17,250 nucleotides of DNA from Desulfotomaculum sp. (GTDB lineage: Bacteria > Bacillota > Desulfotomaculia > Desulfotomaculales > Ammonificaceae). Below are positions 1 to 6,909 of this stretch, piece after piece (within the stretch, counting starts at the first letter, position 1; each line of letters begins with the position of its first letter). The notes below the pieces were generated by a model. The model was not told where the DNA came from and did no database searches. It worked only from the letters and a program-made list of their open reading frames with translations. Location of the stretch: positions 1-17,250 of the forward strand of contig DTYU01000131.1 in assembly GCA_012961725.1 (NCBI GenBank), read 5' to 3'. A program made the position numbers and the translations under genes.

Positions 1-419
1 TCTTCGCCACTCTTGCGGTAGGAAAGCTCCACAGCCGTCTCCAAAGCTTGCCCCTTGACTAAGGGATCAACTCGCGTATGCGGCCCGTAACCCACCAGAT
101 GATCCACTAAATACGCATACTCACCTGTCTCCTTGTGCCTGTAGTACGTCCGCTTATAACTCACGGAACCAAAAACAGTCAGTACCTCCTTGGTGTCGTT
201 TATCCGCTCTACCTGCCAGCCGGGCCGCTCCTCCCGGTGCTCCCGTAAATCTCTATCCTTCGCCTCTAAAGCCTCTCGCAAAATCTCCTTCCCTAACTCA
301 TTAAACTCCCGTTGAACTTCCTCTTGAAAACGCATGAAGTCAATGCCCTCGACCAACATCTCGAGTATTAGCTCCGCCACCCTCTGGAACTTCTCCTGAA
401 TCTGTTGTACAATCTGCAT
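1..419 (-). CDS. ISLre2-family transposase, N-terminal part (runs off left edge)
   Basis: About 139 N-terminal residues are visible. The reading frame is open to the first base of the window, so the gene is cut by the window edge and not visibly broken. The protein starts MQIVQQIQEKF. It has an acidic helical N-terminus, then an RPGW stretch, a short beta region around GSVSYKRTYY, and then YAYLVDHLVGYGPHTRV and an SYRKSGE motif. This order is what I recognise as the N-terminal part of ISLre2 (UPF0236-type) transposases, which are common in thermophilic and sulfate-reducing Clostridia. The catalytic region would lie outside the window. The ATG at 417-419 follows a GGTGAGG-type ribosome binding site that lies inside a long inverted repeat (see 420-488). 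The gene points away from the deacetylase gene on its right and was probably inserted just downstream of it. The family call is by motif memory only. Confidence 0.85.
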   Translation of the reverse strand, partial: MQIVQQIQEKFQRVAELILEMLVEGIDFMRFQEEVQREFNELGKEILREALEAKDRDLREHREERPGWQVERINDTKEVLTVFGSVSYKRTYYRHKETGEYAYLVDHLVGYGPHTRVDPLVKGQALETAVELSYRKSGE

Positions 420-488
420 AGAGACCTCACCTCTCCTGAGTGGTTGTTCTACCAACTGCTCGTCCGTTGCATGGACGGTGAGGTCTCT
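420..488 (-). promoter_or_regulatory. Transposase leader hairpin covering the ribosome binding site
   Basis: Bases 420-431 (AGAGACCTCACC) and 477-488 (GGTGAGGTCTCT) are perfect 12-base reverse complements. In the minus-strand transcript the downstream arm carries the GGTGAGG ribosome binding site and ends directly at the ATG. A folded leader would therefore hide the start site. Inside the loop a second small hairpin (CGTCC at 461-465 with GGACG at 473-477) shares its last base with the outer stem. Several IS families use such a fold to block translation from transcripts that read in from outside; that role here is inferred. Confidence 0.6.
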
Positions 489-573
489 CTTCTTTACTCC
501 CTCCCTTAGCTCCTGCAATATTCCTACAGTAACTTTACACTAACGGTAAATTTTTTTAGCGGCCGCTGCTCTC

Positions 574-1629
574 TCAAAGAATAACTGACCTTTCCCGGAA
601 GCACCGCCAGTATTCCCGCTGTCCCTCTTTTACCTCGGCCACCGCAGCGGCCACTTCCGGACGCACCTCTCCTTCCGGCGGAGCCACGGGGGCCTCTCCC
701 GCCATCCACGCCTCTAAAATCGCGGAAATACACGTTCCAAGACCCTCGAGGTCGTAACCGCCCTCCAGGACGCCTACGAGCCGCCCGCCCGCGTACCTGT
801 CTGCGATCTCCCGGACGATTCGCGCCATGACCCCGTACCCGGCGGCTGTCAGTCTCATTCCCGCGATGGGATCGCCCCGGAAGCCGTCCTGTCCCGCGGA
901 TACCAAAACCAGCTCCGGCCGGTATTCCTCCGCCACAGGCTCCAGAATCTCCTGAAAGACGAACCGCATATCGGCATCCCCCGTCGTATTCGGGAGGGGG
1001 ACGTTGATGTTAAGCCCTTTGCCCGGCCCTTCACCCACCGATCGCGGCCAACCCGTACCGGGATAACCCAGGGCGCTGTGCGTTGAAAAATACAGCACCT
1101 CGGGCTCTTCGTAAAAAACCGCCTCTGTGCCGTTACCGTGGTGGTAGTCCCAGTCCACGATCAGCACCCTTCTATGGCCCAAGTGCCGCACGGCGTACCG
1201 CGCCGCAACCGCCACGTTGTTGAAGAGGCAGAAACCCATCGCCCGGTCCGGGAGCGCATGGTGTCCCGGCGGACGTACGAGCGCAAAGGCGCGCAAGATC
1301 TTTCCCGCCTGTATCGCATCCACTCCGGCGATTACCCCGCCGGCCGCAAAGAGCGCCACCTCGAAGCTCTTTGACGAAGCAACCGTGTCCGGGTCAAGAT
1401 ATCCTCCGCCTGCCTTGCAGAAGGCCTCAACGCGCTTTACATAATCCCGCTGATGCACCAGGGTTATTTCCTCCATTGAGGCAGCGCGGGGGGTTATTCT
1501 CTCAAGCTTGCCCAAAACCCCTTTTTCCTCCAAGATCTGAAGCGTTTGTGAAAGCCGCTTTGGACTTTCTACATGCCACCCCGTGTCGTGAAGGAGGTAA
1601 ATGTCATCGAAAATCAACCCCACTCGCAA
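574..1629 (-). CDS. Histone deacetylase-family zinc amidohydrolase (AcuC / acetylpolyamine amidohydrolase-like)
   Basis: A 351-residue protein with the full arginase/deacetylase-fold signature of class II-like bacterial deacetylases. Visible are RPPGHH (119-124, catalytic histidine pair), GFCLFNN (132-138), DWDYHHGNGT (159-168), SAGQDGFRGDP (244-254) and LEGGYDL (288-294, transition-state tyrosine Y292). Expected zinc ligands D161, H163 and D248 are all present, so the enzyme should be active. Length fits the family. These enzymes remove acetyl groups from lysine side chains, acetylpolyamines or similar amides in the cytoplasm; the substrate cannot be read from sequence. The start is TTG at 1627-1629, chosen because an AAGGAGGG ribosome binding site lies 8 bases upstream. 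A GTG two codons in is less well spaced. The gene stands alone between an insertion sequence and a signalling operon, with a structured 5' region (1650-1815). Confidence 0.9.
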   Translation of the reverse strand: MRVGLIFDDIYLLHDTGWHVESPKRLSQTLQILEEKGVLGKLERITPRAASMEEITLVHQRDYVKRVEAFCKAGGGYLDPDTVASSKSFEVALFAAGGVIAGVDAIQAGKILRAFALVRPPGHHALPDRAMGFCLFNNVAVAARYAVRHLGHRRVLIVDWDYHHGNGTEAVFYEEPEVLYFSTHSALGYPGTGWPRSVGEGPGKGLNINVPLPNTTGDADMRFVFQEILEPVAEEYRPELVLVSAGQDGFRGDPIAGMRLTAAGYGVMARIVREIADRYAGGRLVGVLEGGYDLEGLGTCISAILEAWMAGEAPVAPPEGEVRPEVAAAVAEVKEGQREYWRCFRERSVIL

Positions 1630-1649
1630 AACGGTTTCCCTCCTTCTTG

Positions 1650-1815
1650 GCTGCGCGCTGCGCGCAAGCAGACGGCCCGCTTTTCAGCCCAAAACCCGAT
1701 GAGGCATATTTACACACCGGTTCCAGTATCCCCTCCGCAAACAGCAAACGCAGAGGCGAGCTTTGGCAAGACCCTGCTGAACCCACTACTAATCGTACGC
1801 CCAAAAAACCGCAAT
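1650..1815 (-). promoter_or_regulatory. Hairpin-rich non-coding stretch upstream of the deacetylase gene
   Basis: This stretch separates the HD-GYP gene (stop at 1816) from the deacetylase gene. Read on the minus strand it offers successive hairpins: CCTCTGCG/TGCGGAGG (1732-1756, eight pairs with two G-U); then AACCGGTG pairing with CATCGGGTT with one bulged G (roughly 1692-1721); then a GC-rich CTTG...CAAG stem around the near-palindrome TGCGCGCAGCGCGCA (about 1647-1669) just before the ribosome binding site. I recognise no known riboswitch class. It could be a structured leader, a small RNA or a degenerate intergenic repeat. I found no convincing T-run terminator for the upstream operon and no confident promoter. 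Confidence 0.35.
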
Positions 1816-2949
1816 TCATTCCTGTTCAGGGCTGGGCAGGACCTTGACAATCTCGTAAAATTCAGCCAGTTCTCTCCCGCGGTAGCTCTCGTAAATTTCG
1901 TGAAAAACATCTTCCTTCTTCCGGAAAACGTTAAGCACCTCCGGGTCAAAATGCTCCGGGCTGGTACGCCCGTCTCCTTCTGTGATGATCCGGTAGGCTG
2001 TTTCCCGATCATACGCCGGTTTATAAAGCCGGCGGCTCCGCAAAGCGTCGTAAATATCCGCAAGCATAACGATCCTCCCGGAAAGCGGTATCTTCTCCCC
2101 CTTCAACCCCTGTGGATACCCGCTCCCGTCATATCGCTCGTGGTGCGTGAGGGCTATCTCTTCAGCAGCGCGAATCACATCTGAGGTGCTCCCGGAAAGA
2201 ATCCGTGCACCTATTGTAGGGTGTGCTTTTACCACCTCAAACTCCTCGGGTGTAAGCAATCCAGGCTTGAGTAAAATGCTGTCCGGGATTCCCACCTTCC
2301 CTATATCGTGCATCGGACTTGCATGGGCCAAGACCTCCACCTCGTACGGCGGCATCCCGAGCGCTTCCGCAATCACCCGCGTATAACTGCCTATTCTACC
2401 GATATGCCGGGCGGTATCCGCGTCCCTGTACTCCGCGACCACCGCCAGGCGGTACAGGATCTCGTAGTAACTCTTTTTTAACTCCTCATGAGTACGGAAA
2501 AGCTCGGCCGTCCGCTGGCGCACCAACCTTTCGAGCATAATACTCTGGTCGTGGAGGAAATCCTGATACTCCTTGATTCGCAAAAGGTTGTTGAGGCGCG
2601 TGATGAATTCTGCCTTGTCAACCGGCTTATCTAAGAAATCGCTCGCACCGTCGGCGAGACCCTTGACACGCAACTTCCTGTCACCGAGTGCTGAAACCAT
2701 TAAGATCGGCACGCTACCGCCGTCGGGCATCGCCCGCAACCGCCGGCAAACCTCAAAACCGTCCATCCCCGGCATCATAATGTCCAAGACAACAACATCC
2801 GGCTTTACACGGCGAAAAATCTTTATCGCCTCGGCGCCGTCACGCGCTTTGACGGTGGTAATGCCTTCTGCGGTAAGCAGCGCTTCATACAGCTTTAGCG
2901 TTTTCTCCTCATCATCTATCAATAGCACCAAAGGCTGCCTTGGTTTCAT
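1816..2949 (-). CDS. Response regulator with HD-GYP domain (predicted cyclic-di-GMP phosphodiesterase)
   Basis: A 377-residue two-domain protein. Residues 1-120 form a receiver with acidic pair D12/D13, phosphoacceptor D56 (VVLDIMMPG), S86 and K108. A linker helix at about 125-165 follows. Residues 165-355 form an HD-GYP domain with HDIGK at 214-218, the HHERYDGSGYP block at 269-279 and the later DIYDAL segment. HD-GYP domains hydrolyse cyclic-di-GMP to pGpG or GMP using a metal centre, and the metal-binding residues and the GYP signature look intact. It is the last gene of a three-gene operon. Its ATG overlaps the stop of the preceding receiver gene by four bases (ATGA), implying translational coupling. 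The kinase encoded two genes upstream is the likely phosphate source. Activity and direction of control are inferred. Confidence 0.93.
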   Translation of the reverse strand: MKPRQPLVLLIDDEEKTLKLYEALLTAEGITTVKARDGAEAIKIFRRVKPDVVVLDIMMPGMDGFEVCRRLRAMPDGGSVPILMVSALGDRKLRVKGLADGASDFLDKPVDKAEFITRLNNLLRIKEYQDFLHDQSIMLERLVRQRTAELFRTHEELKKSYYEILYRLAVVAEYRDADTARHIGRIGSYTRVIAEALGMPPYEVEVLAHASPMHDIGKVGIPDSILLKPGLLTPEEFEVVKAHPTIGARILSGSTSDVIRAAEEIALTHHERYDGSGYPQGLKGEKIPLSGRIVMLADIYDALRSRRLYKPAYDRETAYRIITEGDGRTSPEHFDPEVLNVFRKKEDVFHEIYESYRGRELAEFYEIVKVLPSPEQE

Positions 2950-3332
2950 CCGTTTTTCTTCCCTTCTCCCCCTAAAAAGTACCTGACTATCCGAAGGAAC
3001 TCTTTTGCGTAAATGGGTTTCGGCAAATACCCGTCTGCACCAGCCGCCATTACCTCTTCCCGGTCCTCGGGCATCGCCAGGGCGGTAACAGCGATTACCG
3101 GAACGGCCTTAGTCGGGCCATAGGCTTTGAAGAGACGGATTGCAGCAAGACCGTCCACTTCTGGAAGCTGTATGTCAAGGATGATCAAATCGATCTTGTT
3201 TTGCTCGGCGATCCTTATCCCTTCTAAGGCTGCAGGCGTTTCTATGCAGGAATACCCGCCTCGTTCCAAGATGACACGGTAGAGCTTCCTGGCTTTTTCG
3301 TCGTCATCAATTGTCAGAATCTTCGCCGGCAT
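2946..3332 (-). CDS. Single-domain response regulator (CheY/DivK-like receiver)
   Basis: A 128-residue receiver with no output domain. Acidic residues D9-D11, phosphoacceptor D53 (IILDIQLPEVDG), T83 and K105 are all present, so it should accept phosphate. The ATG at 3330-3332 is preceded by a GGGGGAGG ribosome binding site that sits close to it (three bases). It lies 15 bases after the kinase gene and overlaps the next gene by four bases, so all three should be co-translated. Stand-alone receivers in this position act as phosphate shuttles or sinks, or bind a partner protein directly. Whether it relays phosphate to the HD-GYP protein or competes with it cannot be decided from sequence. Confidence 0.92.
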   Translation of the reverse strand: MPAKILTIDDDEKARKLYRVILERGGYSCIETPAALEGIRIAEQNKIDLIILDIQLPEVDGLAAIRLFKAYGPTKAVPVIAVTALAMPEDREEVMAAGADGYLPKPIYAKEFLRIVRYFLGGEGKKNG

Positions 3333-3347
3333 TTTCCTCCCCCAAGG

Positions 3348-5816
3348 CTAGTGGAAAACCTCCCGATCGAGGTCCTGCCGCCTATCTGAAAGCAGGGGAA
3401 AACGGACCGTGAAACAGCTTCCCTTCCCCGGTTCGCTTTTCACAGAAACGGTGCCGCCATGAAGCTCGGTCAGCTTCTTTACCATAGCCAGGCCGAGTCC
3501 GGTCCCGGGATAATGGCGGCCCAGGGAGCCGTCTATTTGCTCAAAAGGTCTGAAAAGACGCGGCATATCCTCGGGCCGGATACCGATTCCGGTGTCGCGA
3601 ACCGAAACCGTTAGCACATTATTCTCAACTCTGGCTTCTACTTTTACTTTCCCTCCGTCCGGCGTAAACTTTAGCGCATTCGACAGCAGATTAAACAAGA
3701 TCTGTTTGAACTTTCTCCCGTCCAACAGCCATTCAGTTGCCCGGTCAACCGCGAGCTCTAATTCGATTCTATGCTCGGCCGCCTTTTCTCGAAAAAGGGT
3801 CAAGGTGCTCTTCAAGAAATTCTCAACCGGTATTTCTTCGAGGTACAGTACCTCCCTCCCTGCTTCAATCTTTGCAAGGTCAAGAATATCGTTAATCAGC
3901 GCCAGGAGATGCTCTCCGCTCTCCATGATGTCCTGTACGTACTCCTTTGCCTTATCGGGCATTTCAGGAACCGTATCGCTCAGCAGGACGTCGGAAAAAC
4001 CGATAATGGTACTGAGCGGCGCCCGGAGTTCGTGGCTTACGGTGGCTAAAAACTCGCTCTTCAGCCGGTTTGCCCGCTCAAGCTCGAGGTTCATCTCCCT
4101 TAGCTCCCTCGTCCGTTTTGCCACCCGCTTTTCGAGTTCCTCCGCCATCGCTACCGTCTCCTCGTGGAGGCGGGCGTTGGTAATGGCCACACCGGCGTGG
4201 GCGGCAAGCAGTTTCACCGCCGCCTCATCCGCCTCGCAGATATCCCTCTCGCGGCTACCGATACATAACGCTCCTATTACACGGCCCTCAGAAAAAATAG
4301 GCACCCCGAAAAAGGACCTGATCTCCGGGCGCAATAGTCTACTGTCCCCGGCGGTTATCTCCAGGCCCTTAGAGCGAACTATATGACCCGAAGTAAAAAT
4401 CGCTTCTGCAAGACCCTTCTCGCCCTTCCTCCCCAGCACTGCGCACCTCTGTGTCCCCTCCCCGGCCAGAAAGAAGTCTGCACCTTGGGCAGAGACCAGG
4501 CGGAGGCAGGCACAGTCCGCGTTTACGATATTTACTACCGAATGAACCAGTTTGTCCAAAACCACAGGCGCAGAAAGGTTGCGGGTTACGTCAGCCGCTG
4601 CCTGGCCCGCCGCTTCCAAAAGCCGGGCCTTCTTTTCTTCCTCACGGCTCCTGCTTTCCCTCAACGCCGCAATCATTGCGTTAAAGCTCTCATAGAGACC
4701 GCCGATCTCGTCCTTGTTCGGGATGGGACCGGCGTCTTCGGAAAGGTCTCCTTCAGCGACCCGGTCCGCGACCGCTGCCAGCTTCAAGACCGGTTTGGTC
4801 ACTGCACGGGCTAAAAGGCCCACCATTAATAGCGAAACAAGGAAGACCGCCAGACCTATAACCAGAAAAACTCTTGCCACCTCGCTAACACCGGCCAGAA
4901 TCGTTTCCCTGGGAACGTCATAGACCACAGCAAAGTACCGCTCACTGCGGGGCCGGTCGAAATACACCCGGGTGAAACCTTGCAGGTGGTAATCGCCGGC
5001 AAAACTAAGGTATGCCTCTTTTGCCTTTAGGTGCGTGCTGAGCTCCGGCGCCACGTCGCGGAGGCTAACGCCAGCAGCCGAGTCAGCAGTAATGAAGCCT
5101 TCGGTAGTCCCTGCCTGGTAAAACACGCGGCCTTGTTCGTCCACAAAATAGACCACAGCATCCCGGATGCCGGCAGGGAGGGGCTTGAACATCATGCCGA
5201 AGTCAGCGTTGACAAGAACTGCGCCGCATACTGCGTCCCCGATCATCACCGGCGCGGCAGCACAAAGAGTATGCCGGGCCGGCTTTACCCCCTGCTGCGG
5301 ATTGATGCTGGTTACAGCAGCCGTCCCCGTTTTCGGCCGCAATGCCTCTTCTTCAATACAGGGAGTATCCTGCCAATTGTACCCAGAACCAAGACAGGTC
5401 AAGAACCCTTCGTCGGTTCGCTCCAGGCGGGCCATCTCTTCATTGTCGGACCCTACAAGCACGACACTGATAATTTCGGGACGAGGCCCCATTAGGTTTT
5501 TTCCTGCCGTAAAAAAACCGGCGGACGCGTTTTCCCAGGCCTCGTCTTCAGAGGCGGCCATGAAGACCGCCTGGGTCTCCGGTAAGCCGGCAATGGCTGC
5601 TGTAAGTCCCCTTACCTCTTCAATCTGATTTAAGACCGACCACTGCACCCACCATTCAACTTCGGCCCGCAGGCGCGCGGCAAGCTCCTGCTCAAGTACA
5701 TTCCTGCTCTTCTGGTAGGTACTAAAACCAAGCACGAAAAGGGCGGCAAGCATTATAACGGTAGCAACTAACACCAGCCTGGTCCTGATCCCAAAGTACC
5801 GGGATAGAGAAGCCAA
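3348..5816 (-). CDS. Membrane sensor histidine kinase (extracytoplasmic sensor-HAMP-GAF-HisKA-HATPase)
   Basis: An 822-residue hybrid-free kinase. A membrane helix spans about 13-33. An extracytoplasmic sensor of about 280 residues follows, probably of the double-Cache type (inferred from size and layout), then a second helix (about 315-337), HAMP (338-390), a GAF domain (about 410-550), a coiled coil (550-587), and HisKA with phosphoaccepting H595 in SHELRAP. The ATPase domain has the N box (N709/N713), DTGIG at 741-745 and GTGLGL at 771-776, all intact. The start is TTG at 5814-5816 with an AAAGGAG ribosome binding site nine bases upstream; no ATG is as well placed. It is the first gene of the operon with two receiver proteins. 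The GAF domain between HAMP and HisKA suggests integration of an outside ligand with a cytoplasmic signal. The ligand is unknown. The sensor domain contains a few cysteines (C141, C153, C185, C197). Confidence 0.94.
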   Translation of the reverse strand: MASLSRYFGIRTRLVLVATVIMLAALFVLGFSTYQKSRNVLEQELAARLRAEVEWWVQWSVLNQIEEVRGLTAAIAGLPETQAVFMAASEDEAWENASAGFFTAGKNLMGPRPEIISVVLVGSDNEEMARLERTDEGFLTCLGSGYNWQDTPCIEEEALRPKTGTAAVTSINPQQGVKPARHTLCAAAPVMIGDAVCGAVLVNADFGMMFKPLPAGIRDAVVYFVDEQGRVFYQAGTTEGFITADSAAGVSLRDVAPELSTHLKAKEAYLSFAGDYHLQGFTRVYFDRPRSERYFAVVYDVPRETILAGVSEVARVFLVIGLAVFLVSLLMVGLLARAVTKPVLKLAAVADRVAEGDLSEDAGPIPNKDEIGGLYESFNAMIAALRESRSREEEKKARLLEAAGQAAADVTRNLSAPVVLDKLVHSVVNIVNADCACLRLVSAQGADFFLAGEGTQRCAVLGRKGEKGLAEAIFTSGHIVRSKGLEITAGDSRLLRPEIRSFFGVPIFSEGRVIGALCIGSRERDICEADEAAVKLLAAHAGVAITNARLHEETVAMAEELEKRVAKRTRELREMNLELERANRLKSEFLATVSHELRAPLSTIIGFSDVLLSDTVPEMPDKAKEYVQDIMESGEHLLALINDILDLAKIEAGREVLYLEEIPVENFLKSTLTLFREKAAEHRIELELAVDRATEWLLDGRKFKQILFNLLSNALKFTPDGGKVKVEARVENNVLTVSVRDTGIGIRPEDMPRLFRPFEQIDGSLGRHYPGTGLGLAMVKKLTELHGGTVSVKSEPGKGSCFTVRFPLLSDRRQDLDREVFH

Positions 5817-5904
5817 ATCCTTTAGCTCCTTTCTCCCGCCAGTCTTAGAGCGTAATTTCGACGAAAACTGCTATGTTCCTCCTTTTGCAAGGCATGGAGC
5901 AGAC

Positions 5905-5927
5905 AAAAAGCAGGGTTTTCCCCTGCT
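5905..5927 (-). terminator. Intrinsic terminator after the LysM-NlpC/P60 gene
   Basis: On the minus strand, AGCAGGG (from 5927-5921), loop GAAAA and CCCTGCT are followed by a short T-run (complement of 5905-5909). The seven-pair GC-rich stem and T-tract lie 34 bases past the stop codon of the cell-wall hydrolase gene. It closes the long co-directional gene set to the right and separates it from the kinase operon to the left. The 88-base stretch between it and the kinase start must hold that operon's promoter, but I could not pick a convincing one. Confidence 0.85.
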
Positions 5928-5960
5928 CTTCAGCCCGTACCGGTCAATCCTTCGTGGTTA

Positions 5961-6878
5961 CTACCGTTTCAGCAGCCGCCGAGCACTGACAAAGTGGGTG
6001 TCCCAGTAATGCTCTGCGAGCGAATCCATACGCACGCATCCGCCCCGCGAACTGGCATGAATGAACCAACCGTCTCCGCAGTAAATCACGGCATGGTCTA
6101 TCCCGGGACCATAGGTGCGGAAAAGTAAGATGTCCCCCGGTGCTATCTCTCTGCGCCCTACCGCTACGCCGGACGAATTCTGCGCCGCCGCCGAATGAGG
6201 CAAGTGGACGCCGAACCGTCCGAAGACGTGTTTGGTGAAGCCGGAACAATCAAATCCCGTAGCCGGGCTTTCGCCGGCCCAACGATACGGGGTACCTAAG
6301 AGCGAGCGAGCATAGCCCAAAAGCCCTTGGACAACATCACCGGCACGAGCAGGGACGGGTGAGGAGAGGGTAGGTGTGATACGGGGATTTCCCGCCGGAG
6401 TCCCCTTGCCTGCATCCCCTGGAATAACAAGAACCTGCCCTGGGTGCAACAGGTCGGATGACAGACCGTTGGCTTCCTTGATGGCCGCAACGGTAATCCC
6501 GTATCGCCTGGCGATAAGCCAGAGACAGTCGCCGCGTACGACTTTGTATTCTGCGGATGTTGTTGAAACCGGCGGGGGTGCGGGAACCACATTTTTCCCG
6601 GGGATGCTAAGCACCTGTCCAGGGGTAATCAAATCCGACTTAAGCCCGTTTGCGCTGACAAGTGCCTCAACCGTAATGCCGTGACGCCGGGCGATTACCC
6701 ACAGGCAGTCACCCCGATTTACGGTGTAACGGCAACAGGGTTCGGCATCTGCCGGAGGCAAAGCGACGAGGCTGAAACCCGCCGCGAATAATGCGAAACC
6801 GGCAAAGGAAATCATCCAGCACTCAAGATTGCAGCGCCTGCGAAACCACGCCAGAAGAAGCCCGGGGACGGACAGCAT
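5961..6878 (-). CDS. Cell-wall hydrolase with two LysM domains and an NlpC/P60 endopeptidase domain
   Basis: About 305 residues. A hydrophobic signal or anchor segment lies at about 21-41. Two LysM repeats follow (about 50-94 and 110-153), each with GDCLW...IARR.GIT and a GQVL.IPG end. A proline/threonine linker leads to an NlpC/P60 domain with the catalytic triad: cysteine in FDCSGF (C211), histidine in IDHAVIY (H262) and histidine in FIHASS (H274). Such proteins bind peptidoglycan through LysM and cut the stem peptide, usually between D-glutamate and the diamino acid, outside the membrane. Both LysM repeats carry cysteine where GDTL is usual, and there is a CC pair at 48-49, so a disulfide or lipid link is possible. 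The ATG at 6876-6878 is preferred over the adjacent TTG because GGTGA sits seven bases upstream. It is the last gene before the terminator at 5905-5927. Confidence 0.92.
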   Translation of the reverse strand: MLSVPGLLLAWFRRRCNLECWMISFAGFALFAAGFSLVALPPADAEPCCRYTVNRGDCLWVIARRHGITVEALVSANGLKSDLITPGQVLSIPGKNVVPAPPPVSTTSAEYKVVRGDCLWLIARRYGITVAAIKEANGLSSDLLHPGQVLVIPGDAGKGTPAGNPRITPTLSSPVPARAGDVVQGLLGYARSLLGTPYRWAGESPATGFDCSGFTKHVFGRFGVHLPHSAAAQNSSGVAVGRREIAPGDILLFRTYGPGIDHAVIYCGDGWFIHASSRGGCVRMDSLAEHYWDTHFVSARRLLKR

Positions 6879-6895
6879 CAAAAAATCACCAATAC

Positions 6896-6901
6896 ATTAT
6901 A
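6896..6901 (-). promoter_or_regulatory. Possible -10 element before the LysM-NlpC/P60 gene
   Basis: A perfect TATAAT is read on the minus strand in the 31-base gap between cca and the hydrolase gene. I see no good -35 at 16-18 bases (the best is GAACGT) and no extended -10. It may give the hydrolase an extra promoter, or be chance in an AT-rich gap. Confidence 0.3.
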
Positions 6902-6909
6902 TTTTCCGT

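Larger units (their letters stand above)
1..550 (-). mobile_element. Right end of an ISLre2-type insertion sequence (partial)
   Basis: The element comprises the partial transposase gene and its leader. The outer boundary must lie between the leader inverted repeat (ending at 488) and the stop codon of the next gene (574-576). I cannot place it exactly because the other end, with the matching terminal inverted repeat, is outside the window. The end coordinate given is a guess based on the AT-rich stretch at 530-557, which has a short TTTAC/GTAAA inverted repeat (534-538 and 546-550). Confidence 0.5.

Noticed and set aside
551..567. T7 tract and AGCGGCCGCT palindrome as terminator of the deacetylase gene
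   Set aside because: On the minus strand the palindrome is followed by A residues, not T, and it cannot form a good stem-loop.
1650..1815. Known riboswitch (cyclic-di-GMP, cobalamin, guanidine, Moco, THF, ZTP)
   Set aside because: None of the conserved core sequences of these classes could be found by eye on either strand.
1604..1819. 71-codon minus-strand frame across the region upstream of the deacetylase gene
   Set aside because: It overlaps the deacetylase start, shows no family motif, and the stretch is better explained by stem structures. Conservation across genomes could reopen this.
3592..4386. Long plus-strand open frame inside the large kinase gene
   Set aside because: Ser/Arg-rich translation with no recognisable domain, opposite a gene with full catalytic motifs: a shadow frame.
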